A stretch of DNA of 64,000 bases from Archilochus colubris. Taxonomy: Eukaryota; Chordata; Aves; Apodiformes; Trochilidae. Within the stretch, counting starts at the first letter, position 1, and each line of letters starts with the position of its first letter. Positions 14,417-28,297 of this stretch are shown here, in pieces. Position numbers and translations under genes: made by a program. The notes beneath the pieces are model-generated. The model did no database searches, had not been told where the DNA came from, and saw only the letters and a list, made by a program, of their open reading frames with translations. The stretch spans positions 12,222,401 through 12,286,400 of the forward strand of contig CM041086.1 of NCBI GenBank assembly GCA_023079485.1. Direction: 5' to 3'.

Positions 14417-14979
14417 ATGAAGCAAAGAAATGCAACGTTTTGACGCTTCTGAAACCAAGTTTGAAAAGGAAAATCAACTCCTTTCTTACAAAATTTTCTC
14501 ACTAGCATTTCTGTTGAACTCAAGATATTTTGATTCAGGTGGAGCTGTTCCCAACCAGCATGTTGCTCACTAAGTGGCTGCTAACCAAGTCTCACAAATC
14601 ACTTCCATAAACACACTCATTCCTCTTACCAGAATCCCAAGACACTTTACAAAAACAGGGACTGCCTTAATTTTCATAGCTACAGCCACAAGGAGAACTC
14701 CATTTCCAGCAAATTCATGGGTTTTCAAGCAATCACAATAGGCTGAGGCAAAACATAAAAATCTACATCTCCCAAGCTGCCCATGCCAACCCCTCTTACC
14801 TTTATGAAAAGTGTATTTCTTACACAATGGGAGCCCCCAAAAGCACTGCCACAGACCACATGCCAGCCATTATATATTCACTACCAACATCACTTGAGCA
14901 GAGCACTGGAAAGGCACAGTTTGCTACAAAGTGTGCCTTCTGGAAGGCTCACTCCCTGTGATCTCTGAAGTTGCTGAAG

Positions 14980-14991
14980 TTTCTTTTTTTT

Positions 14992-15025
<34 letters not shown>

Positions 15026-15047
15026 TTTTTTTTTTTTTTTTTTTTTT
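14980..15047. repeat. 68-bp poly-T tract
   Basis: T-only except for C at 14983 and 14993 and A at 15024. It could be a simple homopolymer expansion or the poly(A) tail of a minus-strand retrocopy lying to its right. Confidence 0.9.
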
Positions 15048-16734
15048 GGTGGAGAAAAAGGAGATCAAGAAAAAAGACCCTTGAAAAGGTGCCTCTAAAG
15101 CAAATCTTTAAAAACTTTCAGGAATCCCATAAAGTCAGAAGGTTCCAAAGGCAGCATCATAACACACAAATATAATAATAAAATAATTTTTAAAAGTATT
15201 CCACAAACAGCTGAAAAATAGTTTCTTTTTTCATTTTATTCCTAAGACCTGTATTCACAGATCTGTGCAGACAAGGACACTTACCACTCACTGGTCAGCA
15301 GCCTGAGGAAAGCCAAATTCCAGCCAAGGAGATGCACAACTTCACCACACTATGTATTTTATAATTGAAAGTGGACATTACAATTGAAAATTACTTACAG
15401 GAAATTTCATTATGACAGGACAAGGGGCTGACCTGCATCTGTGTCTACTGACCAAGCAAGCTGCTCAACTCCAGGTGACAAAGCAAACTGGCTTTTAAAC
15501 TCCATTTCACCACAAAGGCCTTGGACAGGTGGGATCAACCATCATCCCACCAGGTTTTGCTGCAGTCTGAATAGCTGCACTTTCACCAGACCAGCTGTAT
15601 CTGGCTTCCCAGGCCTCAGGAGCATCCCAGCTGGCCCAAATGCTGCTTTCCTCCAGAGCTTGGATATCCCCAGAGGACTCACAGCAGCTTTGTGACAGAG
15701 CCTTAATGAGCCCGCCTGGCACCTGCAGGCACCACAAAATCTGCTCTCTGGAGGAGCTCTTCCCAGCAGTGAGCACAAAATCCACATTTGCAGTCTTGCT
15801 GGCTGTGCACCCCACTCCGATGGTGGGGTGCTGGCCAGTCTTCATGTAGACATGATTCTGGAAGCTGCAAAGCCATCAAGGGGATTGAAATCAGTGTCAC
15901 TAGTGAGGTGCTTAAAGTGTATCAAAGTGCTTAAATAGCAAATTAAGAGCTTGAACTATTTCAAGTACTTGTGCTTCTATTATCACCAGTGCATTTTAGC
16001 ATATTATTTTTACCTTTAAAATAGCAACTCCCAGGGACAATTATCTGCTATGTTATGCAACACGAGCTCAAAATGCCACCAGTTTAGGATGGAAGTACTC
16101 TGCACCCTCCAATATGGACATTTAGATCCAAAATATGGTGGAGGTGGAAGTGACAGGCCTGCCAACAAATAACTTGCAAGGATTTTTCTATTCTCTAATG
16201 GTTGATATGGCACATTTAATTATTGTACATTGCTCTGCTCAGTCAAAGAGCCTTTATTGTATATAAGCACTCCACAGCTGGGAGGTTCTTTCCCATCCTT
16301 CCTCTTCTATTTTTGATGAACTAGTCCTACACTTAAGAATCTTAATTGAATTCCTCTGAAATATTCACTAACTAGAACCAGGACTTCACGACTTGCTAAT
16401 TAATTTCGCATGTATGATCCCTTAGTTTAAATTCCAGTGCTGAATATAGTTTGGCATTGACATGCAAATAAGCAGGGAAGCCCAGATTAAACAAAATTGA
16501 AAAAAACCCAAAACAAACCATACACTATTGCAAAAGATCTTCCTGGCTCTGAAAACTAAATACACATGATACATTACCTATTGCTTATACATTATTTTGA
16601 ATAGAAGTTATACTCCACACTTTTATTTTGTATTCTCCAAGCCAGTTGTTCACACCCTGGTAGGCTGCATTTACCACAGGCATAATATATACATTGAGAT
16701 TCCCATGTCCTGTGTTTAAATCAAGATTGGAACA

Positions 16735-17290
16735 TACCCCTGGGAACATATGGTCCCACTTTCTATTGAAAGCAGGGTCTTAAGTTAGGTTACCCAAGAT
16801 AATGTCAAAGAGCCTCAGATATTTCCAGAAAGGGTGACTCCACCACCACCCTTATGGAAATATATTCCAATGTTGACTCTTTCTCACAGTGAAGAATTTT
16901 TTTCTTACATCCAGATGGAATTTCACCTGAGAACCTTTGCCTGGTTCCCTGTGCATCCTCTATAAATAAGATCACTGAATCACTTGAAGACTGTAAATTG
17001 ATTGCCCTCAGCCTTCTCTTCCATAGGTTGAGAAAACTGCAATACTTTCAGCCATTCCTTCTTCTCAGTTGAAGTTCTTGAACCCTCTAAACATCTTGGT
17101 GGTTCTTTGCTGGACCCTCTCCAGTTTCTCAATATCTCTCTGGAACTGGGGGAGCAAAGATGGGACACTATATTCCAAGTGTGGCCAAACAAGAGCAAGG
17201 GGAAGTAATGACATCCCCTGATCTGCTTGCCAAGCTCTTGATTTTTTTCCTCATTAATTCAAGGGTGCACTGCCAGCTTTACATCTTTCT
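16735..17290 (-). mobile_element. Old, diverged CR1 fragment
   Basis: It is recognisable by the succession of CR1 3' segments in antisense: CAGATATTTCCAGAAAGG then GACTCCACC, then TGCCCTCAGCCTTCTCTTCC, GGACCCTCTCCAGTTTCTC and CTGGAACTGGG, then CACTATATTCCAAGTGTGGCC. It is clearly older than the copy at 12388-14416; frames are broken and the octamer tail is not preserved. Confidence 0.75.
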
Positions 17291-18520
17291 GATAGAGGAA
17301 AAGGACCAACACAAACACAGTTGTGAGGAAGCTTTTAAGAAAAGCATGCAGACATGTATGAGAGCATGTTCAGGAGTTGGAGACAACTGAGAGAAGAGGA
17401 AGAAACTTATCTAGTAGTATGAGGGCTTCACAAGTATGACTAAAATCAGGGGCATAAAGTTGAATACTGAAACACCAAACTGGAGTATTAATAATATTAC
17501 AGCCATATATACACTAAGCTTTCAAGACAACCCATTCATAAGCACCACAGCATTTCAGATCTTATTACAACAGCAGGAGCACGTATTAAGTTCAGGCTTA
17601 TTCCCCAAAGAGATCCCTGTTCCCAGGATTTGCACACTCCACTGTTTGTTTGCGCTGCAGAACCAAGGATCTACACAATGAGCTGTTGGCTCCATCCAGC
17701 ATGCTGCAGCAATATTTTTTTATACACTCTTGCCTGCAATAATTAACTGTTTTTTTTTCATGTGGACTAGATAATCAGCTACTAAAAAGCCAAATAAAGA
17801 AAAAGAATAGACAAACAAGCACTGCTACCAACTGCTTGTGGAACAGAAAGCAGCATTTTCTCATTTCTATGAAGAACAACTGAGTTCCCTGCTTGACTCA
17901 TCCAAAGCTCGGTGCCTTGAAGGCTGTGACTGGCTTGAAAACTGTATCTGACCACAAACCATAACAAAATGCCCCAAGATGACACGACATTTTCATGTTT
18001 CTGTTTGCGGCACTGTAGAGACTCTGGAACTGCATTTCAGCCTCAAGACACATTCTTCAGAAGGCGGCTACTTCTGACCTACCCCCAGAAGGGACAGTTT
18101 GGAAGATTTCAGCTTATACAAGTTCACCTTCTGGATTGCACTGAACAAAAGTGCAATGATTCTCACATTTAGCCTTTAGTAGCTGCCTGAGGTGTTACCA
18201 TCACAAAAGGTTTTCAACAGAGTCCACAGACTTTACCACTTCATAACTTAGCACGGTCTTGTGGTTCTTTCCACACTGCACCAAGTCTCCAAGTCCCCAT
18301 GTTGCCCCCCCTGCCACTCCCAACTTGGTCTCAACTACTTCAGCCAGTTATTCAATGAAATAATTATGAAGAACTAAGAAGACTTTGAAATTGTTTAAGG
18401 TAAACTGAAAAGTCCTATTTATGCTTCAATATTCTCCTGTCACTGTATATCAAAAATAGAATAACTGATAACTCATGTCAACAATTGAAGCATGACGAAT
18501 GCCAAGAAGCACCTATATTT

Positions 18521-18551
18521 AAAAAAAAAAAAAAAGCAAAACAAAACAAAA
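18521..18551. repeat. A-rich / (AAAAC)n simple repeat
   Basis: Fifteen A residues followed by GCAAAACAAAACAAAAAAC, in NRK intron 2. Confidence 0.85.
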
Positions 18552-21500
18552 AACTCAGACTTGTGTCCTTTTTATAGCCAAAGTTTTGTGTGACTACATA
18601 GAAACAAAACTATTAACTGTGCAGAGCCACTGCAAGAGGGCAGGGTTTCTTCCACCCTCTGCTAAGCCTCATCCCAGCCCTGCTTTGTCTCCATCAGCTT
18701 CAATACCTGGAAGTCACTTCTCCCCTTCTGAGTCTCACAGCCCCAAGGCAGAGCACCTCTCTCGTGTTCCCTGTGCCCTCAGACTCCACCAAAGATACAA
18801 CCATTTTGCACGCAGACCAGATGTAAATCTGCCATAGTTTATCTTGAGGCCACAAGATCACACTCAAAAAACACCAGCCCCTGGAACTCGCCACAGCCAC
18901 CGACCCCTCATTCCCAGGGCCACTCAAAAATGCTGACCTCAGGAGAGGGCTAATCCACATCATTAAGACAAAGGAAGTCAAAAGCCCCAGTCAGGTGCCT
19001 CTAGATAGCAGAAAACGAGCAGATTGCACAGATGCTGCTGCTGACCTCATTTGGCCAATGAAAACTTTTTTAGAAGGATGAGGACTCTCAGAGCACAGCT
19101 GAATGAGTCACATTAGGAGCAATTCCTCTTCATCTTGACAACTAAAAAACCAAAGCAGCTATAAACTCAGAGTCCCACAGTCTCTTCTACAGCTCAAGAG
19201 CAATTTTCTGACCCAAACACTTAAAAAATGGCACACACTTCTGTGGCCCCATCTCTGCTTTTCCCCATGCACCCGTTAGAAAAATGACCCTGCACTGGCA
19301 ATTAAAAGATAGAAAATGAGTTCACAGGCTCCTACTGAAGAAATGCCTCTCATGGAAGAATATGAAACAAACAGCTGAAGGCTTCCCCCCAAAAACACAC
19401 AAAACCACAAATTAAAAAGAAAAATCACTCCCCTCCCCAACTTACAGTTTAGTTATTACTAAATGCACAACCACAGACCTAGACACAACTGTTCTACATC
19501 AGTGGTGACACACGATCACCATCCAGATGCTCACAGCAAGAGAGTCCAACAGTGGAAGGAAAACAAGGCATCCATGTAATTAAAGTTCTGGAGGTAATGG
19601 GGATAAGCAAAGAATTTCTCAAATCAGAACACTGTCAGTCAGGTCTCAACAGCCATAACCTACACTGCAAGATGCAGCCTTAAGCACACCAAGAGCAGTC
19701 CCCACAGCTTCACAGTGCTTTCAAAGGTACCAACTTGAACTTGTACACCCCGTTACAATAATGCAGTAAATGCTAGCAAATAAAAATAAGGTATTTTAAA
19801 ATCTCCAAGATGGTTTCTGCAGTTTTATTGCCATCCCAAATGACACCCAATTCCAGACTGCCCAGGCAGCCTGTCAAGAATGGGTTCCAAGGCACCACAG
19901 CTGCAGCCCAAGGAGGAAGCAAAACCCAAAAGTTGTGGGTGACACCTTGTGCAATCTCACTTCCTCCCAGATGATACTGACAGTTACGTGATAAAAACAT
20001 TGCCCTGCCCTGTCTGAAGGTCATTACTGATCAGCACCAGACCACTGGCCTCCATATTTTGGAGGGCAAACCCTCATCCCCCACAGGGTCTCTGTGGTCC
20101 CTGGCCTCAAGGGGTCCCAGGAAGATGGAAAATCCTTACAAAAAGCAGTACATGGGATGTTCAGAAACTTGGCTTTTTCATTTGCATTTGGTGGAGATGA
20201 TGCAGAGATTGGACACAGTATGACCATCAGCACTTTGAAGCTCAGGTAACAAAGGCATGAAAGAGCAAGTACTTGTACTTCCCCAACCACCAGCAAATGC
20301 ACTACTCCCAGCTGCCTTCAGAGAAGACCCTCTGCTCCCACCTCCTGTGACATTATCCAGATTCACCTCTTACAAAATATTGTTCTTTAGATTTCAACTC
20401 CCAGAACCCAGAATTTAACTGAAAAACTCATCTGTCATTTAAAGAGATAAAGAAGCTTAAGTCTCATGACTTCTGGGTACCATCTGATTTTTCAGTATCT
20501 AAATCATACTTTTCAAAAGGCTGAGGTTGTCATTACTGGCATATTTATGTCCTACTACTTCATAAATTGTCAAAAAATCTGCTAGTTTTTGGTCAGTTAG
20601 TATATGCAAATCCTGACTTCATGACATTTCTAGACAGCTCCAGCATTATCATGGGTATATTTTATACCTCTTCCATTTAATTTAAAAAGACACTGAAGTG
20701 GAACTAGCCTGAAATAATTCAGCATGAACAATACTCTCCTTCAATAAATCTGTTAAACATTGTTTTCCAAATTTAATGATGAATTGTCTAAATTTTATTT
20801 CCATTTTTATGGAGCTGTAGATATTAAGACACAGTGCCTTATGAATCATCTTCACAGCCAACCAAGCAATTTAGTAATCTTGGACATAGTTTATTTAGCC
20901 TGAAACAAGCTGTGCTTTGATTATGTGCAAACTACTATGTGTATCTATTTCTGAATGTAGGGGAGATACTGACACCTCTTGAGATTAAAAGAAGTGCTGT
21001 AACGACATGAGTACTTTATGTGGATAACTCCCAGTACTTTGTAACTTAAATATTTATGATCACATGCCCGTAGTAAAGTACAAAATTACACCAGCATTCC
21101 CTAATTAACTCCATCAGTTCTAGCATTGTATAGACTGAAGGACATATTACACAGCACTGAAAAAGAAAAGTGGGTACCAGAGCCTAACTTTTTATGATCA
21201 CTTCAGAAGCAGTTGTTCCATTGCAGCTGCTTCAGAGGAAGCAAGACATTTGCTCTGGTTGCATGGCTGGCACCAGGAAGATACCAGCTGAGTACATTCA
21301 CTTGCTGCTCAACATGTTCTGCATTGATATTTCCAAAGACATGGGAGCTTTGGGCTGTGTGAAACCTGCTCACAGTGGAGACCGAGCTGACTGCTTGCAG
21401 TTTGGAGCACACACTTTGTGTCTTTCCACCTCAGCTGTCATCATCTGTCTTCTTCAGCTGCAAGGCTCGCTGTTATCCTCCCACAAAGAGCAGCTCCATC

Positions 21501-23311
21501 CCCTAAGCAAGTCTCAGCAAAACACCCAACACATTCAGTGATCACATGTGTTTATATGAACAAAGCCTTTGTGCTGGGTGTGCTTGCACGGAGCCAGGGT
21601 CACCCAGCCCATCAGCTCTCCATCGCGTGACACACGGGCACAAAGCTTCCCCTCAGCCTGGCATGACCCTGTCTCAGTGCCCTGCTTAGATGTTGCAGCC
21701 ATTCCAAGTACAGAATGAGGAGAGCTTCAAATCACCCATTATCCAGAGGCATCAGACTCTGGTCTCTTGCATGCTCAGCAGAGAGCAGTCTTTAGTTACA
21801 ATATTTAATTGTCATTGTCCATATTTCTTACACATTTTGGCAACTAACGCTCTGGTGAGCCACACAATAGCTCAAAACATTTTCATTTGAAGCAGAGAAG
21901 CAAACTATGTTGCTCCTTCCTCTTTCTGCCACGATTAAGCAGCTGATTCACTCTCACCATCCTTAGAAGATAATTAGATTGAATTTTTTCCTCTCCCAAC
22001 ATAAAATAAATCCAGGCATGAAAAGAAAGGCAGCTATTTCAAAGGCCATTTGGAAGCTTTAATATTTTTTCACAGGTAGCAAACTCTGTGGTGACACTGA
22101 CAACAGCACCCCTGAATATGTCCTAGCTTCTAACCCGTCCATGTGGACCCCTGGGCCTCTATTTTTAACTTAGTATCACTGACCTCAGTATCTGTATGCC
22201 AGTCTCAGAAACAACTCAGCAACAAAGTTGCATGAGAAAGATCCTGCTTCTGACATAAAACTAAATTTAAAAAAAAAAATGCAATGGGAGAAAGCCCGAC
22301 CTCCCCAGAACTGCTTCTGCAGAGGATTTTCCAGAATCTTCAGAAGGGTATCTACAGTTTCAAAGGGAAACCAAAACACAATCACAGCAGTAGATTGTAG
22401 ATTGCAGTAGATGCCACCAGAGAGGATGGGCTGAAATGTAACACACTGGAACCTGGAGAAAGATGAGCATTTCTGCATGAGGACCCTTTTCTGCATTCTT
22501 CCTGCAGCAGGGGATCAATGCAGAAAGAGCCTGCCCTGACACAGACTTCTTTATCATGCTCGTTGGCAGTGGGATGAGGTGGAGCAGCAAGACCAGACAG
22601 CTTCCCTCAGTGCCACTGATCTTCTGATCTACCTCCAAGGGTTCAGCAGCACAGACTTTTCCTTCCTCCGTCTTCTTCCTCCAAATGGGAAAAACACACA
22701 CTCGGTTCCCTATTTTCTCATGTCTGATTGTTCTTAGGAAAGGCACAAAAAAGCAAAGGAAAAGCAGCAAAAGCACACTTTTCTAAGCTAGTTCTTGTAA
22801 CTAGATAGGGAGAGCATTGCACCCTGTACCTAGTATGTTACTGCAGACAAGGTTTAATTGCTGTAGGACTGGTAGTTCTGCTTTGATATCACAGCAAAAA
22901 AGGTAATAATGGAAATCAAAAACTTCACAGCCTGCCTGCTGAGCGGGGTTAATTGACACCTCTGTCTTGAACTGCTGTTCTAATCTCAGCTGAGCTCCCC
23001 ACTCACTCCAGGCCAAATTTATCCATTGCTGATGTTAATTTGTGCCAGCCATCTATTAAATAATTTTGAAAAAAAGAAAATAATCACAGGATAGAAAAAG
23101 CAGGGCAGAGGGAAGTCAGTACAAAAGCCAACACACTTACCTGACCCATGGCAGTGAAAAGACAGGAAAACAGGGCAGAAGAAGAAGAGTTTTGCAAGTG
23201 ACACAGAAAAGACAGCAAGATAAAACAGACTATTACTGGAACAATATTGTCTGCCTTCTCAAATGGTCATTTTAGGAAAAACAGCTTTACCAAGAAAAGC
23301 ATCGTAAATCA

Positions 23312-23494
<183 letters not shown>

Positions 23495-24176
23495 CTAATG
23501 ATCAGTATTACACACTGAAGGGTAAATACATTTAATATTAAAGTTTTCAATCAAGCCACTCAAAACTTGATGGACAAAACAACTCCATGAAGATTTGTAG
23601 ATACAACATGTAAATGGAAATGGGGGACAAATAAAAAGAATTCAACAGCCTCAGCTTACCAGTAGAATAAGGAATAAACTTGAGACTTCCCCTAAGCCTT
23701 AAAACACTGAGCTGGCCTGGAGGCTGAACTGCTGTCTTCTACTATGAAACACTTGGAACCAGCAATGCAACAAGGAAAAGGAAAGAACCTAAGCAACAGA
23801 ATTGAAAAACTACTTTATAAAGCACCTGAGCCTAATTATTTTAAAAACAGGAAAATGTACTGTCCCAGGCAATCTTAACACTACAGGCAGGCTGAGAATG
23901 CTCAGCTGCAAATTTGACTGATGTACTGAAGTTTTGGCATGGAACCTGAACTAGATTACTGTAAATTTACACAAAAGATTCCAATGTCAGGGATCACTTG
24001 AACCAACTTTTGTGCTACTAATTTAGCACCAGTTTCTCTAAACCAGCCACTGCAGCAGATGCCCTCCCCCAGTAATGAGATGCTGCAGCCTTACAGATAT
24101 AGGAAGACCATCTTGTTGGAAGGCATGGGCAAGGAAATGTGCACCTCGTTTTTAAGAAATTTGTTGCTTCAGTTAA

Positions 24177-24224
24177 AGGAGGTTTACATAAAAACATTGC
24201 TCAGGAGGTTTACATAAAAACATT
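24177..24224. repeat. Perfect 22-bp tandem duplication, 26-bp period
   Basis: AGGAGGTTTACATAAAAACATT occurs exactly at 24177-24198 and again at 24203-24224, separated by GCTC. A local duplication in NRK intron 1. Confidence 0.9.
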
Positions 24225-24460
24225 AAAAACTAAATAAACCAGTTTCTTGATTCCCGGCTGAGTCATTTATCAGTCCGCTCATTTCTTGGGATGATATCAT
24301 TGAGAGATTTATATGAAATATTATTAAATCCATATGTCAGTTTTACCACATCTGTTTCAGCAATCTGTCATGTCAGCTGATGCCTGTTGGTACTGCTGAG
24401 GGGTGCAATACAGGAAAACATTATCTCAGAAGTACAATTTTATGACCCTGGTTGCAAAAC

Positions 24461-24476
24461 TTTTTTTTTTTTTTTT
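24461..24476. repeat. 16-bp poly-T run
   Basis: Homopolymer run in NRK intron 1. Confidence 0.9.
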
Positions 24477-25531
24477 CTTTTAAGGTATCAAGCAACTTCT
24501 CCACTTTCTTTTATTATAACTAATGCTTTATTTTTATCTGGTATGGTAAAGTTTACTTAGGCAAAATCCCAGTGGAAATATAGAGGCTTTTTCCTGAGCA
24601 GCTTTGGCCTTTACTGGCATAACTGTTATGAGAAATGGCAATAGCTTTCACTGTCAGAGCAACACAGAACAGACTTCCACAACTGAAAGTTGTACTAATG
24701 TACAACTAATGTAATTAGTTGTACTAATGAGTTAATTTATTATTGCCTTTAAGTTAAATGAGTTTTAATCTTATGCTTCCTTGGTTAAGACTTCTTATTT
24801 TGAAAAAAAACCCCAACTAACTAACAATGCACAAACCAGATGAAATCACTTACTTATGGCCCATACCTAGGCCAGTCTGCATAATTTCTGTTTCTTATTT
24901 TTAAGATGAGTTAGTAAGGTATGACCTTCTAGACTTCAACCCCAATTCAAAAAGCCCTCACACAAAAGGTAACCACTGGGACCACTTGTGTATGGAGCTA
25001 AGCACAAGCAAAAGAGTGCTTGCAACACTGGGATCTTTGTGAAGTGTTTTGCTTCCTTCTCATGTCTTCATTTTTCACTTCCACTACTCTTGGATATAAA
25101 TGAGTCTCACACTCTGCTTCAGAAGAGCTGAAATAATTCATTGGCATTGCTGCTGATAAAGCAACAGGTTGGTTCTAAACACCTCTGCCTCATGTGCACC
25201 CTTCCCACAGCGCTGAGTTGTACGTGGTCCATGCAGTAAACCTCACAGCAGCTCCCTGAGGAACTGTTCCAGACCAGGGCCCCCATGCACAGTACCTACT
25301 GTACTTCTCAGGCAGCATGAGCAGCTCCACATTTACACACCTCTTCTGCAGAAAGCAGCACTGCTGAATTAAGAAGTGTCCATAGTGCATAGAAATCTAC
25401 AGGAATCTGAAATATATTTCTCACCTCAGGGTTTGCAACTGTGCCTCTCTTAAATGCATCCTTTGTCCTTGCTCTTCTTCTCTAAGCTTATTTATTACAC
25501 AAATACAATGGTTTAATAAGCTTCAAAATCA

Positions 25532-25550
25532 TCTTCTCTCTCTCTCTCCC
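25532..25550. repeat. (CT)n microsatellite
   Basis: TCTTCTCTCTCTCTCTCT in NRK intron 1. Confidence 0.85.
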
Positions 25551-26029
25551 TCCAATCCATTTCATTCTGATTTAGCATCTCAACAGCTTGCTTCTGAAGG
25601 TTTCAGACACTCAAGGAAAACCCCAAACAATTATCTAAATAAATGTTAGCATTAACTTTAATACAGGCAAAATCCTGCCCTGTCTTTGCTAGCATTAATG
25701 CCTCAAGCCTCTGCAGCTCTGAGTGCAGCCAAAATACTTGGCCATCTCTCTTCTTTTAATCAGGACACCGTAGTGAATCGAGCCTTGTTAAAGGATATTA
25801 ATCTGAGCGTTGACTTTGGTCCTTGGATTGCCCTTGTTTGCTTGGATATCAGTACTGCATCATTTGCTGGCATTCTTCACAATGGGCCAACTTCTTAATT
25901 ATCTTGGAGTTTGGTATTATCTGTGATGTAGTGCTTCCTCTCAGCTACCTTTTAAGCCCTGTGGTCCTCTACCCCTTCCCCAGCCAATTCCCTGCCAACT
26001 TGCAAGGTTCACTTTGACAGATGCCAAAA

Positions 26030-26600
26030 TCCTGGCCTGAACATTCATCACTTTAAGGTTAATTACTGTAATGCATTGTACCATATGGTGGCCTTCTTGC
26101 TTGCCTGCAAGTCATCTGCAGAGTATTCAAAAGGCAAGAGCCAGACTGCTGACCTAGAGGCATCCAGGCCACATCCATCTTCGCTGCAAAGCAGAATGAA
26201 AAACAAGAGCCCAACAGAAACTCACTTTCACAATCTCTGCAGCTAAACAAGATACAGGTGCCTGAAGTTCAAGTTCTTCTACAGGACCTCTACACCTCAG
26301 CACATAATACTGAGATCAGCAGCTTTTAAAGCATCTGATTGTCCTGATGAACCCGGGACAGAAGAACCCCAATGAGATGCTCCAGTAATATTTGGAAACC
26401 ACCACACAAACCATCTCTTCCCAGAAAAAGGGGGAAGCCCTGCTGAGCATCCACTTGAAGGGGAGCAAGGCCAGCTCATGCTGTTTGAAAACACCAGCCA
26501 CAGCCATGCCTCCTCACTGGACTTCTTGGTGGTAGTGAGGTTGGTGGGAGCACAACACCAGGCAGCTCCTACTGGCTCCAGGAACACCTAAGACATGGCA
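26030..26600 (+). mobile_element. Probable ancient L2/CR1-clade LINE relic
   Basis: The plus strand has TTAATTACTGTAATGCATTGTA, then AAGGCAAGAGCCAGACTGCTGAC, and further on GGGGGAAGCCCTGCTGAGC. This order resembles the ORF2 C-terminal region of L2-type LINEs (DYCNALY...ARLLT...RGEALL). Many stops and indels separate the matching pieces. Recognition is by eye and family-level only. Confidence 0.4.
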
Positions 26601-28042
26601 AAAGTAAAGCACTTGTCTCCACATAATTTCTACAGCCCAGTCTCACTCATGTCCCATTTCCTGATGAAGTCAAACCCTAAACTAAGGCTCCTGAGTTGAT
26701 GAAAAGGTCTCCTCTGAAAGAATAGTTGTGTCCTGTTCTGCTGTCAAGGCTTGAACTTGCTAGGCTGAAGGGATCTGTAAGTCTTCTGCACTGGACAGTT
26801 TTGACTTAGTGGTTTCTTATCATTTACTTCAGGAGGTAAGATTCACCCACTAAAGCTCTAAAGAACTTTCATCATTTTGTCTCACTGAGCAGAGCCAGGT
26901 TAAACTTCTGCTTGCCTAGCCAGCAGCCTGTGCCATCTTCACAAACATTACTGTCTCTGCTGCCTTTCTTCTTTTAGCCTCTTGTCTGGAACACCCTTCT
27001 CACCATGTGATTATTGCAAAGGCTTCTCCCAGCCCTCTTTTTTTTCCCTGATATTTTTAGAAAGTAGCTTGCTTTGGTTTCACTGTCTGAGACTGACTGC
27101 TTTTAGTCACAACTGAACTCTTCTTCCCTCTTCTTCTGTGGAGGGTGCCCCAGAAAAAAACTGCCTTGGTTGAACAGGGTTGATGGGTGCTCAGCTTCTA
27201 GGTAAAAAACACAAAGTGAAATTAAGGGGCATCATACACAACCCTGTTAACTGCTTGTGGAGGTGAAACACTAACAGAGTGGCTTTTATAATGTGGTCAA
27301 AGTTTAGATTATGGTAAAAACGTAAAGACACAAGAGCATAATGAAAAAAATCATAACAAATGAGGTGAATGCTGATTTTTTTGGTTTTGGAGAAAAAAAA
27401 AGAAAAAGCCCAAGCCTCAACAAAAAGCCACAAAAAACAACCTCCCATCCCACCCCTCCCCCGCACGTTTTCTTCCAGAAAATCCTGATTTCTCATTTGT
27501 TTTCACTCCACAGCATTCACATCACCCCTAAGAACATAAGTAGGAATTATGTGTTATCCTGAAAGGGGACGGACCTCCCCCGGGGATCCTTCCCGGCCGA
27601 GCAGCGCAGCGCTCCCCGGGACCATCCCGACAGCTCGGGGACCACGACCTCTCTGTCCCGCTTGTGACCGGGCGGGCTCGGGGCTGACGGGCTCCGCCGG
27701 GACCCAAGGCTCCTCGTCCGGCAGCACGAACCGAACCCTCTCCCCTCCGCTGCTCCGGCACCGCCTGTTTGTACGGTACCGGGCTTTTCTTCTCGGCCAG
27801 GCCGGCAGGGACACCGCGCTGACACCGGCACGGCTGTCCCACCCGTACCCCGCAGCACCGGGGTCTCTGCTCAACGCGGCAGAGCGAAACCCCCTCAAGA
27901 TACACGGGGAGGGGAGGGAAAGGGGGAATTAAAAAAATCGGGTGAAGCCTTCGCAGAGCCCAGCGGCGCAGGCGAGGAGCAGCCCCCAGCCCGGGGGTCT
28001 CCGGGTCCTTCGTCCCCCCCGTCCGTCCCCCTCCCTCCTTAC

Positions 28043-28099
28043 CCGCAGGGCCGCCAGGTCGATGCCGTCCAGGCTGCGGGCGGCGCAGTCCCGGGCCAT
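28043..28099 (-). CDS. NRK: NRK-like GCK-IV kinase, coding exon 1 (start codon)
   Basis: This is the first coding exon of a Ste20-type Ser/Thr kinase of the GCK-IV group (MAP4K4, TNIK, MINK1, NRK), cytosolic kinases acting upstream of JNK signalling and the cytoskeleton. It encodes 19 residues, MARDCAARSLDGIDLAALR, matching the ARSLDDIDLSALR-type N-terminus of the group. The ATG is in a strong context (gccATGG) inside a CpG island. The exon ends in phase 0 at a good donor (CGG|GTAAGG), which fits exactly onto the next exon starting DPAGIF. No family-like start is seen further upstream. The symbol rests mainly on position: IL1RAPL2 lies 22.8 kb upstream on the same strand, as at human Xq22.3. 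From sequence alone TNIK, MINK1 or MAP4K4 would fit equally well. Confidence 0.82.
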
Positions 28100-28278
28100 G
28101 GCGCTGCCCCGCGGCGCGGCCCTCAGCGGCGGCCCCGCGCTAACGGTGCGGCGGGCGGGCGGACGGGCATGCCCGGCCGGGAGGAACCTCCCCGCTCAGC
28201 GGCCGCGCAGGCAGCCCCGGGCCGGGCGGCCGCCGGCGGCAACTTGGAGGGAGACAGTTCCTCGGGAAAAGTTTGCGA

Positions 28279-28290
28279 GGAAGTGACGTG
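28279..28290 (+). promoter_or_regulatory. Composite ETS/CRE-like site upstream of NRK start
   Basis: GGAAGTGACGTG combines an ETS core (GGAAGT) directly with a CRE-like half (TGACGTG). This arrangement is common in CpG-island core promoters bound by GABPA/ELK and CREB/ATF factors. It lies about 180 bases upstream of the minus-strand start codon. Identification is by motif only. Confidence 0.4.
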
Positions 28291-28297
28291 CCGTGCC

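Noticed and set aside
14570..14827. Candidate NRK exon 3 (VAVAMKIK-like motif on minus)
   Set aside because: Resemblance to the ATP-lysine strand is superficial; no matching splice phase and no surrounding kinase residues.
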